From the NCBI GenBank assembly GCA_020425885.1, contig JAGQRA010000450.1, positions 1-8,965 on the forward strand: DNA of 8,965 bases, in the 5' to 3' direction. Below are positions 1 to 5,957 of the stretch, piece after piece. The notes under the pieces were generated by a model that was not told the origin of the DNA, did no database searches, and saw only the letters and a list, made by a program, of their open reading frames with translations. Made by a program: the position numbers and the translations under genes. Each line of letters opens with the position of its first letter. Within the stretch, counting starts at the first letter, position 1. The DNA is from Planctomycetota bacterium (GTDB lineage: Bacteria; Planctomycetota; UBA1135; UBA2386).

Positions 1-176
1 CCGGCACCGATCAGAGCACGCAGCGAGGCCCGCCGCATGTCGGGCAGTTCCCGCTCCAGGAACTCGGCCAGCTCGATCCCACGCAGGGCGCGATCGACCA
101 CCAGGATCTGCTCGGGCGAGGACAAGGGCGAAACACGATAGCGAGGTCGACGGACCTCGCAACTCCCCCATGCCAA
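1..176 (-). CDS. S4-domain protein, probable RluA-type pseudouridine synthase (N-terminal part only)
   Basis: The first 58 codons of a minus-strand gene are present; the rest lies beyond the left edge. From about residue 24 the translation reads ILVVDRALRGIELAEFL, then ERELPDMRRASLRALIGA. The pattern L-x2-FL-x3-LP-x3-R-x2-LR-x-LI-x2-G is the RNA-binding S4 fold, as found at the N terminus of RluA-family 23S rRNA/tRNA pseudouridine synthases, where it is followed by V-x-VNG (outside the window). An in-frame TGA lies just upstream of the first possible start, a TTG at 176-174, which has GAGGTG five bases before it. A later TTG at 125-123 is an alternative with no Shine-Dalgarno site. There is no ATG before the S4 domain. 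The catalytic domain is not visible, so another S4 protein is possible. Confidence 0.5.
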   Translation of the reverse strand, partial: MAWGSCEVRRPRYRVSPLSSPEQILVVDRALRGIELAEFLERELPDMRRASLRALIGA

Positions 177-313
177 CCGCGCACCTCAGCCGCCGGCGGT
201 TCACCCTGCACCAGTTCGTCCCCATCGCGTCTCACCACTGATCCTGAACGACCGCCGGTGACATCGAAGCGTGGCTACCCTGGCCTACCGGGCGTCAGTG
301 AAACCACTTAGAG
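177..313. other. Intergenic, upstream of the S4-domain gene; nothing clear
   Basis: This stretch separates the minus-strand S4 gene from the structured region that follows. I see no reading frame with protein-like composition and no convincing promoter hexamers on either strand. A short GC palindrome (CCGCCGGCGG, about 190-199) lies just upstream of the S4 gene start. Confidence 0.4.
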
Positions 314-483
314 GCCGCTTTCTGGACATGGCACTCAGCGGCACGACAGTTGCTCTCGGACTTCCAGCATTCCCAATGCCTGGGCTTACGCCCGCGAAGG
401 CAGAGAGCTGTTTGAAAACGGAATGAGATTGCGGCCAGGGTGGATTGGCGAGATCCGCACTGGCTGTGAATCTGGGTTGCGGA

Positions 484-495
484 CTCGAGTTCATG
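484..495 (+). repeat. Direct repeat CTCGAGTTCATG, copy 1
   Basis: The 12-base sequence recurs exactly at 556-567, 72 bases downstream. Copy 1 bridges two predicted stems: its CTC closes the 450-486 stem and its CATG begins the 492-516 hairpin. Confidence 0.7.
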
Positions 496-555
496 TTGGG
501 AGGCGAGCCCAACGTGTCAGAGCGAGGTGTGCATGAGATGACAGGTAAGAGAGCG

Positions 556-567
556 CTCGAGTTCATG
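556..567 (+). repeat. Direct repeat CTCGAGTTCATG, copy 2
   Basis: Exact second copy of the repeat at 484-495. Its CTC is part of CGCTC (554-558), which can pair with GAGCG at 520-524 and would enclose the small 528-543 hairpin. The two copies therefore sit at similar stem borders, as if a module had been duplicated. Confidence 0.7.
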
Positions 568-608
568 ACCCAGGTTCTCGGGAGGGCTTCCCAGACCCTT
601 TCCCATGG

Positions 609-644
609 CCACCCGACGCCTCACGGCGCCGGGTGGTTTTTTTT
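609..644 (+). terminator. Strong rho-independent terminator
   Basis: CCACCCG, an A, then CGCC (609-620) pairs with GGCG, a C, then CGGGTGG (625-636). This gives eleven pairs, one A-C mismatch and a TCAC loop, followed directly by eight T's (637-644). It can only end transcription on the plus strand. No protein gene precedes it, so it ends a non-coding transcript or attenuates the glycosyltransferase leader. Confidence 0.85.
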
Positions 645-690
645 GTACCGACCCTCGGGGCGTCGCCGGTGAAGGGTCGATGACACGGGC

Positions 691-2076
691 ATGCGATGCT
701 CGGTGGTGATCCCCTGCCACAACGGCAAAGCGCTCACCCGAGCCTGCCTCGAGAGCCTGCTCGACCAACAGGGCAACCACGACCTCGAGATCCTCCTCGT
801 CGACAACGCCAGCGACGACGACACCGCCTCGCTGGCCGACCTCGACGACCGCATCCACCTGGTGCGACTGAGCACGAACCGAGGCTTCGCCGGCGGCGTC
901 AACGCCGGGCTGAGGACAGCCCGTCACCCATTCCAGCTCATCCTCAACAACGACACACAGGCGGCATCCAACCTCCTCGACGAGCTACACGCCGCGATGG
1001 CGAGCGATCACCGCATCGGTGCGGTGGCACCGGTCAGCAACTTCGTCAAGGGCCCCGCCTGCCTCGGGCTCGGAGACTGCACCCGCGACCCGGAACTGCG
1101 CGAGGCGGTGGCCGCCGAGCTGCGCGCTGTTCATTGCCCACTGCAGGACGTCGACTCGCTGGCCGGCCTTTGCCTGCTGCTGCGGCAGAACGTGATCGAG
1201 GAGGTCGGCCTGTTCGACGAGCGCTTCGGTCACGGCAACTACGAGGACGATGACTACTGCCTCCGAATGCGCCTGCTCGGCTACCGCCTCGTCATCGCAC
1301 GGCGGGCGCTGCTGCACCACGAAGGCCATGCGACGTTCCACGCGCTCGGCCTCGACGTGCCGGCCGAACTGCAGAAGCGACGCGAACAGTTCGCCGCCAA
1401 GTGGCTCGATGATCCGGCCGGTCGCGCCACGCTCGCCGCGATCTCGGGCCAGGTCGCGGTCGCGGCGGACGAGGCCCGAGAGGCACGATCCCGGTGGCCG
1501 CGCTGGCCCGATGCCGATTGGCATCAAGGTCGACAATGCCTGGCGAGCGGTGACCATGACGGCGCGATTCGACACTTCGAGGCGTTGCTGCAGGCGTGCC
1601 CGTTCCATACCGACGCCGCCGTCGAGCTGGCGATCGGCCGACTGCAGGCCGGCGACCTTCGAGCGGCCCACGGTCAACTGTCCTGGACGGCCGAGAATTG
1701 CCACGTCCCGGTAGCGACGCAGGGCCTGCTGGCGGGCCGGATCGGCGAACACTGGTACTCACTCGAGCAGTGGGACGCCGCGGCACAGAGCTTTGGTGAC
1801 GCACTCGAACTCAGACCCGACGACGGCGCGCTGCACAACTGGATCGGCTCTTGCAGACTGCAGCAGGGGCGGCTCGAGGCCGCCATCGACGCCTTCACCG
1901 CCGCGGTCGATCTCGACTTCCCGTTGGCCCACACCAATCTCGGCATCTGCGCCCATCGCCGCGGCGACCTCGAGACTGCCGAGCGCCAGTTCGTGCTCGC
2001 CTGCGAACGACTGCCCGAGGACCGCGTCGCACAGGCCAATCTGGCGATGCTCCGCCGGCAGCTCGCCCACGCGTGA
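691..2076 (+). CDS. Family 2 glycosyltransferase with C-terminal TPR region
   Basis: A 461-residue cytoplasmic protein. Residues 1-240 are a GT-A fold GT2 domain of the rhamnosyltransferase-like type: VVIPCHN at 5-11, VDNASDD at 37-43 (nucleotide-sugar binding), NRGFAGGVN at 63-71, the metal-binding LNNDT at 85-89 (DxD equivalent), and YEDDDYCLR at 184-192 (catalytic ED-D region), followed by the HHEGHAT motif at 209-215. Such enzymes move a sugar from an NDP-sugar to a glycan or lipid acceptor; the sugar and acceptor cannot be read from sequence. Residues 275-455 form several TPR-like helical repeats, for example WDAAAQSFGDALELRPDD and GDLETAERQFVLACERLPED, probably for protein binding. An in-frame TGA at 670-672 and the GT2 motif directly after Met1 support the ATG at 691. 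GAAGGG at 671-676 is too distant for a good Shine-Dalgarno site. The gene ends 17 bases from the convergent SDR gene. Confidence 0.9.
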   Translation: MRCSVVIPCHNGKALTRACLESLLDQQGNHDLEILLVDNASDDDTASLADLDDRIHLVRLSTNRGFAGGVNAGLRTARHPFQLILNNDTQAASNLLDELHAAMASDHRIGAVAPVSNFVKGPACLGLGDCTRDPELREAVAAELRAVHCPLQDVDSLAGLCLLLRQNVIEEVGLFDERFGHGNYEDDDYCLRMRLLGYRLVIARRALLHHEGHATFHALGLDVPAELQKRREQFAAKWLDDPAGRATLAAISGQVAVAADEAREARSRWPRWPDADWHQGRQCLASGDHDGAIRHFEALLQACPFHTDAAVELAIGRLQAGDLRAAHGQLSWTAENCHVPVATQGLLAGRIGEHWYSLEQWDAAAQSFGDALELRPDDGALHNWIGSCRLQQGRLEAAIDAFTAAVDLDFPLAHTNLGICAHRRGDLETAERQFVLACERLPEDRVAQANLAMLRRQLAHA

Positions 2077-2093
2077 ACGCCACCGACGATCGA

Positions 2094-3113
2094 TCAGACG
2101 ATCAGCTCGCTGGTCCTGGCCAGCTCGACCAGTTCGGCCACGATGCTGTCGACAGGCGCATCGGGCACCCACCCGATCGCCTGGCGCAGTCGATCGAGAC
2201 ACGGCAGGCGTCGCGGCGGATCGATGAAGCCGTGCGGAAACACATCGGCAAACGGCATCCGTTGGATCGGCGAACGGCTGCCGGCCAGCCTGCGGACCAA
2301 CTCGGCGAGTTCGCCGACCGTCGTCTCGACTGCGCTGCCGACGTTGAAGACGCGGCCGACGCAATCCGGCGTCGTTGCCAGGTCGACCAATGCCCGCGCA
2401 ACCTCGCGGACATGGGCGAAACAACGCGTCTGCTCACCGTCGCCGTAGACCGTGATGGGCTTGCCGGCCAACGCCTGATGCACGAACCGCGGCAGCACCA
2501 TGCCGTGTTCACCGGATTGCCGCGGCCCTACCGTGTTGAAGAGCCTGGCGACGACGGCGGGCAATCCCTCCTGCGCGCCATGCCCGAAGGCCAGCCACTC
2601 ACTCATCGCCTTGGCGCAGGCATAGCCGCCGCGGCGCCCCTCGGTGACGCCAGGCCGAACCGGGTCGCACTCGCGAAACGGCACCGGCCCGTCGCCGTAG
2701 ACTTCCGAACTCGAGGTGAAGAGGACGGGAACGCCGCGGGCACTGGCCGCCGCCAGTAGCGCCGTCGTGCAATCGAGATTGCGCCTGATCACGGCCAGCG
2801 GGGCGTCGGCGAGCAGGCGGACGCCGACCACTCCTGCCAGATGGAACACCATGTCCGCGTCCGTGCAGGCCTCGCCGGCAGCTCCGGCGGCGGCGACCGA
2901 CTCGATGCGGACCGACAGCTGCGGGTGCGACTCGCAGGCGGCGAGATTGGCCAACGAGCCTGTCGACAGGTCGTCGACGACGCGGACGGAGTAACCCCGA
3001 CGCAGCAACTCGGCGACCAGATGCGAACCGACGAAACCGGCGCCCCCGGTCACGACGACGCGCGCCCCGGGTTCGGAGCGCAACAACGGCGGGGCGTGGT
3101 CTGGCTTGTCCAT
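2094..3113 (-). CDS. NAD-dependent epimerase/dehydratase (extended SDR, nucleotide-sugar type)
   Basis: A 339-residue extended short-chain dehydrogenase. The Rossmann motif TGGAGFVGSH is at 22-31 and VVDDLSTG at 45-52 holds the acidic residue that favours NAD. HLAG is at 91-94, the catalytic serine region is in TSSSEVYGDGP (133-143), and the YxxxK pair is Y164/K168 in GGYACAK. The C-terminal part has ARLFNTVGPRQ (189-199), GMVLPRFVHQALAGKP (204-219) and VYGDGEQTRCFAHV (222-235), typical of UDP-glucuronate decarboxylase, UDP-glucose 4-epimerase and related enzymes that bind a UDP- or GDP-sugar. The exact reaction cannot be assigned. About 20 residues precede the fold. No good Shine-Dalgarno site stands before the ATG. 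It converges on the GT2 gene, which may share a glycan pathway, although the two are on opposite strands. Confidence 0.9.
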   Translation of the reverse strand: MDKPDHAPPLLRSEPGARVVVTGGAGFVGSHLVAELLRRGYSVRVVDDLSTGSLANLAACESHPQLSVRIESVAAAGAAGEACTDADMVFHLAGVVGVRLLADAPLAVIRRNLDCTTALLAAASARGVPVLFTSSSEVYGDGPVPFRECDPVRPGVTEGRRGGYACAKAMSEWLAFGHGAQEGLPAVVARLFNTVGPRQSGEHGMVLPRFVHQALAGKPITVYGDGEQTRCFAHVREVARALVDLATTPDCVGRVFNVGSAVETTVGELAELVRRLAGSRSPIQRMPFADVFPHGFIDPPRRLPCLDRLRQAIGWVPDAPVDSIVAELVELARTSELIV

Positions 3114-3271
3114 GACAGCGATGCTCGACTCGATCCGCTCCGGGTGGGCACGGGCCGCGCGACTACAGCGTCGTCGCTGCCTCCACGCCAGTCCACTGCG
3201 GAGCGTTCAATCGTGCGCCGGTCGGACGAAGCCCCGGGGCCGGATATTCCGGCCAGCACCGGGTCCGCCGG
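3114..3271 (-). other. Intergenic between the PDZ gene and the SDR gene; GGCCGGA hairpin
   Basis: This 158-base gap separates two minus-strand genes. It holds a perfect seven-pair hairpin, GGCCGGA (3238-3244) with TCCGGCC (3248-3254) around a three-base loop, 17 bases past the PDZ gene stop. No T run follows on the minus strand, so it is not a standard intrinsic terminator, but it could protect a 3' end or help factor-dependent termination. I see no clear promoter for the SDR gene. Confidence 0.4.
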
Positions 3272-4246
3272 CTAGCGGCGTTCGCGGCGGAGCTGCTTCC
3301 GCAACTCGGTGAGCTGCTTCCTCAACTCCGCGAGCTCGGCTCGCAACGAGGCGATCTGCTGCTCGACCTGCTGCTCGGCGGATTTCTCGGCGGGCGCACG
3401 CACCCGCATCCGCCCGGTGTGAACCTTCGGCTCGGCCACCACGACCTCCTCCTCCACTTCACCCTCTTCTTCCATCTCCTCGGCTTCGACCTTCTCCGCC
3501 TCGGTGCGACCCTTCGTGGCGGCAGCACCCGGCTTGCCTCGCGCACCCGGAACGACCATGGTCTGGATCGTCGAGTCGCCGCGGAAGACCTTGAACTCGA
3601 TCGGCTTGCCGACCCGCATGCCACCGAGCGCCGCATCGAGGTCGGCCAGCGACCCGATGTCGTGCTTGCCGACCCGGATCAGCTTGTCGCCGGCGCGCAG
3701 CCCCGACTTGGCAACGGGCGCATCGTCGAGAATGCGATCGATCACGACTCCCGACTCGCTCTGGGTGATACCGATGCCGAGGTATGCATCGCCAGCCTCG
3801 GCATCGGCGTGATCCTTGCCCACGGCCTTCGCCCCCCGCCCCTGCGGCCCGACCGCACCTTCACCGGCGGGCTTGCCGGGACGGCCCGGGCGCATGATGC
3901 GAACCCCGCTCGGAGGCGCCGTCTCGTCGATCGCGACCTCGTCCGGCCGCGCACCGAGCTTGACAGCGAAGATCATCGACTGGCCCTGGCGGTCGATCAG
4001 CAGCTTCACCGTGTCACCCGGCGAAGCATCACGGATGGCGGCGATCAACTCATCGCGGGTAGCGGTCTTCGTCTTGTCGACCGCGACGATCACATCGCCG
4101 GCCTGCAGCCCGGCCTCCTTGGCCGGTGACCCGGGGATCACCTCGGTGACCACGGCCTGCTTCTGATCTCCGAGTTGGACGCCGAGCCAGCCTCCTCCGG
4201 GAACGAGAACGAGCAGGGCGAGAAGAGAGGTCAGGAGGGTATGCAT
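3272..4246 (-). CDS. Exported tandem-PDZ protein with acidic linker and leucine-zipper tail
   Basis: A 324-residue protein. Residues 1-16 (MHTLLTSLLALLVLVP) form a hydrophobic export signal without an obvious AxA cleavage site or lipobox. PDZ1 spans about 18-100, with GWLGVQL as the carboxylate-binding loop and GSPAKEAGLQAGDVIVAVD as the core. PDZ2 spans about 153-235, with AYLGIGI, DDAPVAKSGLRAGDKLI and the following strands. A Gly/Pro-rich linker (110-145) lies between them. Residues 249-272 are very acidic, mostly Glu and Val. The tail 289-324 is a coiled coil with leucines at 301, 305, 308, 312, 315 and 319, three LRxxLxx heptads in a row, ending in basic residues. No protease catalytic domain is present, unlike HtrA/DegP. 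It probably binds C-terminal peptides in the periplasm and oligomerises. The frame is open further upstream (to an ATG at 4357), but the export signal and AAGGA seven bases before the ATG at 4246 fix the start. Confidence 0.85.
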   Translation of the reverse strand: MHTLLTSLLALLVLVPGGGWLGVQLGDQKQAVVTEVIPGSPAKEAGLQAGDVIVAVDKTKTATRDELIAAIRDASPGDTVKLLIDRQGQSMIFAVKLGARPDEVAIDETAPPSGVRIMRPGRPGKPAGEGAVGPQGRGAKAVGKDHADAEAGDAYLGIGITQSESGVVIDRILDDAPVAKSGLRAGDKLIRVGKHDIGSLADLDAALGGMRVGKPIEFKVFRGDSTIQTMVVPGARGKPGAAATKGRTEAEKVEAEEMEEEGEVEEEVVVAEPKVHTGRMRVRAPAEKSAEQQVEQQIASLRAELAELRKQLTELRKQLRRERR

Positions 4247-4253
4247 GTGGGAT

Positions 4254-4258
4254 TCCTT
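4254..4258 (-). promoter_or_regulatory. Ribosome binding site of the PDZ gene
   Basis: AAGGA on the minus strand, seven bases before the ATG at 4246-4244. It decides the start in favour of the signal-peptide methionine over the ATG 37 codons upstream. Confidence 0.65.
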
Positions 4259-4372
4259 GGCTTGCAGTTGGAGGGGACCGCCACCGACAAATGGCGACGA
4301 TGCTACGGAGCTGTGCGGCCGGACGTGGGATCGACGGCAACATTCCCAGATCGCCAAAGCGGCACTCGCTAC

Positions 4373-4401
4373 TTGACCACACCGCGACCTGTACCTAGAA
4401 G
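4373..4401 (+). promoter_or_regulatory. Sigma-70-type promoter for tRNA-Glu
   Basis: TTGACC (4373-4378), a 17-base spacer, then TAGAAG (4396-4401). The -35 matches five of six and the -10 four of six consensus bases. Transcription would start near 4408, about ten bases before the mature tRNA 5' end. Confidence 0.6.
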
Positions 4402-4417
4402 ACTTCCGCTCGCATTG

Positions 4418-4493
4418 GCCCCCTTCGTCTAGAGGCCTAGGATTCGTGGTTCTCAGCCATGCGACAGGGGTTCGAATCCCCTAGGGGGTACCA
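4418..4493 (+). tRNA. tRNA-Glu (anticodon CTC)
   Basis: A 76-base cloverleaf with encoded CCA. The acceptor is GCCCCCT (4418-4424) with AGGGGGT (4483-4489), discriminator A4490. The anticodon stem CGTGG/CCATG encloses the loop TTCTCAG, giving CTC at 4452-4454. The T arm AGGGG-TTCGAAT-CCCCT is perfect. The D arm matches the usual tRNA-Glu sequence (TTCGTCTAGAGG). The first pair is G1-U72 instead of the usual G1-C72. The gene has its own promoter upstream and a terminator directly after CCA. Confidence 0.95.
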
Positions 4494-4495
4494 GA

Positions 4496-4529
4496 GCCCG
4501 GCAGGTTCGCCTGCCGGGCCGTCTTTTCT
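4496..4529 (+). terminator. Rho-independent terminator after tRNA-Glu
   Basis: A perfect ten-pair stem, GCCCGGCAGG (4496-4505) with CCTGCCGGGC (4510-4519), closes a TTCG tetraloop and is followed by the T-rich tail CGTCTTTTCT. It starts three bases after the tRNA CCA end. Confidence 0.9.
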
Positions 4530-4546
4530 CCCCGTCGAACCGCGGC

Positions 4547-4620
4547 GATCGGCGGCCTGATGATCGGCCGACAGACGATCGGCGGACAGATCGATCGGCG
4601 GACAGATCGATCGGCGGACA
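4547..4620 (+). repeat. Tandem repeat GATCGGCGGACA, period 15-16, upstream of dgt
   Basis: Five copies start at 4547 (degenerate, GATCGGCGGCCT), 4562 (GATCGGCCGACA), 4577, 4593 and 4609. The last three 12-base cores are identical and the last two spacers are both GATC, so the unit there is an exact 16 bases. The joins make palindromic GATCGATC. The array ends 16 bases before the dgt start codon and begins 17 bases after the tRNA-Glu terminator tail. It could be an operator array for a repressor, or neutral slippage repeats. Confidence 0.85.
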
Positions 4621-4636
4621 CCGGCAGCGGTATCAC

Positions 4637-5740
4637 ATGGCCTGGCAACGGCGCGAGGATCAGGAAGACCGCGAACTGCGGGTGCTCTCGCCGCATGCTA
4701 CCGCGAGCCGGAACGCAGGTGGTCGACGCCTGTTCGAAGCGGAGGATCCGCTGCGGACCGCGTTTCAGCGCGACCGTGACAGGGTCCTGCACAGCTCTGC
4801 CTTCCGGCGGATGCAGCACAAGACCCAGGTGATGGCGGCCTTCGAAGGCGACCACTACCGCAGTCGCATGACCCACTCGCTCGAGGTGTCGCAGATGAGT
4901 CGCGGCGTCGCCCGGGCGCTGCGCCTCAACGAGGACCTGGCCGAGGCGATCGCCTTGGCCCACGATCTCGGGCACCCCCCATTCGGCCATGTCGGCGAGG
5001 AAGCGCTCGACGAAGCCATGCGGGACCACGGCGGGTTCCGACACAACGCTCAGGGGGTGCGCATCGTCGATTACCTCGAGGGGCGCTACGAACGCGGCTA
5101 CGGCCTGAATCTGACCCTGGCCGTGCGACGCAGCCTGCTCAAGGGCCGTATTCCCACGGGCTTCCCGCTGAGCCAGGACCTGCTGCCGAAGCCGGCCGTG
5201 CCGATCGAGGCCCACCTCGTCGATCAATGCGACAAGATCGCCTACCTGAGTCACGACCTCGACGATGGACTGCGGGCCAACCTGTTCACCGAGGACGACG
5301 CCGCGGAACTGAGACTGTGGCAGGCCGCGCGCCTGGCCGCCGGCAGCGACACCCGGCAACGGATCGTCAGCGAGCTGACCTCGCTGCTGATCCACGACCT
5401 CGTCGAGCACGCCGATGTCGAGCTGACCGGGGCCCGGACCGACACGCCGCCGCGATTGCATCACGGCGCGGCGATCGCGGTGCAGGCCCAGGAGCTGCTC
5501 GAGTTCCTGCGCACCCGTTTCTACCGGTCGCCACGCGTCCTGAAGGTGATGCAGGACGGCGCCGCCCGCATCCGCCACCTGTTCGCGGCCCTGCGCACCA
5601 GCCCAAGAGAGCTCCCCGAAGGGCACCTGGACCGCATCGAGGACGATGGGTTGGAGCGCACGATCTGCGACTACATCGCCGGCATGACGGACCGCTACCT
5701 GCATCGCGCAACGGCGGACTTCAGCGCCGATGGCGAGTGA
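4637..5740 (+). CDS. dgt: dGTPase-family dNTP triphosphohydrolase (HD domain)
   Basis: A 367-residue HD-superfamily enzyme that hydrolyses dNTPs, classically dGTP, to the nucleoside and tripolyphosphate. The N-terminal signature of the short dGTPase-like class is clear: FQRDRDRVLHSSAFRRMQHKTQV (43-65) and EGDHYRSRMTHSLEV (70-84). The metal ligands are H80, H109-D110 in AHDLGHPPFGH, and D199 in DQCDKIAYLSHDLDDG. H118 and E121 match the catalytic His and Glu of E. coli dGTPase. GGFRHNAQGVRIV (132-144) and GLNLT (156-160) are also conserved. After GLNLT the usual V-x-EGI-x-KH region reads VRRSLLKG, a departure in a conserved spot. The tail (about 280-355) is helical. The start is the first ATG after the repeat array, with no good Shine-Dalgarno site. 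The substrate range cannot be predicted. Confidence 0.93.
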   Translation: MAWQRREDQEDRELRVLSPHATASRNAGGRRLFEAEDPLRTAFQRDRDRVLHSSAFRRMQHKTQVMAAFEGDHYRSRMTHSLEVSQMSRGVARALRLNEDLAEAIALAHDLGHPPFGHVGEEALDEAMRDHGGFRHNAQGVRIVDYLEGRYERGYGLNLTLAVRRSLLKGRIPTGFPLSQDLLPKPAVPIEAHLVDQCDKIAYLSHDLDDGLRANLFTEDDAAELRLWQAARLAAGSDTRQRIVSELTSLLIHDLVEHADVELTGARTDTPPRLHHGAAIAVQAQELLEFLRTRFYRSPRVLKVMQDGAARIRHLFAALRTSPRELPEGHLDRIEDDGLERTICDYIAGMTDRYLHRATADFSADGE

Positions 5741-5760
5741 GCCAGACTGAAGTCGAGACC

Positions 5761-5790
5761 AACGAAAACGGACCCGGTTGCCCGGGTCCG
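5761..5790 (-). terminator. Rho-independent terminator of the tRNA-Gln pair
   Basis: On the minus strand, CGGACCCGG (5790-5782) and CCGGGTCCG (5777-5769) form a perfect nine-pair stem around a GCAA tetraloop, followed by TTTTCGTT (5768-5761). It lies 23 bases beyond the CCA end of tRNA-Gln(CTG). The plus-strand side lacks a T run, so it probably serves dgt poorly. Confidence 0.8.
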
Positions 5791-5813
5791 CTTCTGCGAG
5801 ATGAACTCTCGTC

Positions 5814-5887
5814 TGGTTACCCCACAAGGATTCGAACCTTGACTGACAGAACCAGAATCTGTAGTGCTACCGTTACACCATGGGGCA
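5814..5887 (-). tRNA. tRNA-Gln (anticodon CTG)
   Basis: A 74-base cloverleaf with encoded CCA. The acceptor is TGCCCCA with TGGGGTA, discriminator A. The anticodon stem ACAGA/TCTGT encloses TTCTGGT, giving CTG at 5855-5853. The T arm is CAAGG-TTCGAAT-CCTTG. The U1-A72 pair is typical of bacterial tRNA-Gln. It is the second gene of the minus-strand pair, just before the terminator. Confidence 0.95.
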
Positions 5888-5957
5888 GTGAAGTCGTTCT
5901 ATTCCAGGCCCTTACGGCATCCGCCGCAAGCCCGGTGACACAGTCGGCGAGCCAGGG

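Larger units (their letters stand above)
314..644 (+). ncRNA. Candidate structured RNA or leader, unknown class, ending in an intrinsic terminator
   Basis: There is no credible coding frame, but many hairpins lie in series on the plus strand. They are: 314-319/337-342 (GCCGCT/AGCGGC); 364-371/375-383 (CCAGCATT/AATGCCTGG, one bulge); 454-459/478-483 (TCCGCA/TGCGGA), extended by 450-452/484-486 around a bulged A; 492-500/508-516 (CATGTTGGG/CCCAACGTG, nine pairs including one G-T); 528-534/538-543 (bulged, three-base loop); 573-583/589-597 (GGT, CT, GGGA with TCCC, AG, ACC); then the terminator. A 12-base direct repeat lies inside. The 5' end is a guess because I found no promoter. I looked for the core motifs of tmRNA, RNase P RNA, SRP RNA and common riboswitches and found none. 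It may be an independent small RNA, or a regulated leader of the glycosyltransferase gene that starts 46 bases after the terminator. All pairings were found by eye, without energy calculation. Confidence 0.4.

Noticed and set aside
11..238. Minus-strand reading frame of 75 codons overlapping the S4-domain gene.
   Set aside because: It is rich in Arg, Pro, Trp and Cys without motifs, while the neighbouring frame gives a clear S4 pattern.
314..608. A CsrA-sponge RNA of the CsrB type.
   Set aside because: GGA occurs about seven times, roughly what base composition predicts, and is not consistently in hairpin loops.
314..644. Identification as tmRNA, RNase P RNA, SRP RNA or 6S RNA.
   Set aside because: I found no tRNA-like end, no GAAAGUCC core, no GGAAGGAAGCAG-type SRP loop and no single long bulged hairpin.
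445..672. A 75-codon plus-strand reading frame in the structured region, with the 12-base repeat in frame giving LEFM twice.
   Set aside because: It runs straight through the intrinsic terminator and its T run, lacks a ribosome binding site and resembles no protein. The 72-base repeat spacing being a multiple of three is probably coincidence.
985..1752. Long antisense reading frame inside the glycosyltransferase gene.
   Set aside because: It is opposite a gene with complete GT2 motifs and is explained by GC-rich codon bias.
3238..3254. A rho-independent terminator after the PDZ gene.
   Set aside because: The hairpin is perfect but no T run follows it on the minus strand.
4247..4357. A start for the PDZ gene 37 codons further upstream.
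   Set aside because: The extension would bury the export signal inside the protein, and the good AAGGA site precedes the inner ATG.
4547..4620. A CRISPR array or plasmid-type iterons.
   Set aside because: Repeats of 12 bases with 3-4 base spacers are far too short for CRISPR, and no cas, rep or origin gene is present.
4481..5827. A 448-codon minus-strand reading frame opposite dgt.
   Set aside because: It covers the whole of dgt plus parts of the tRNA-Glu and tRNA-Gln genes and two terminators. High GC leaves the antisense frame open, and dgt has clear family motifs.
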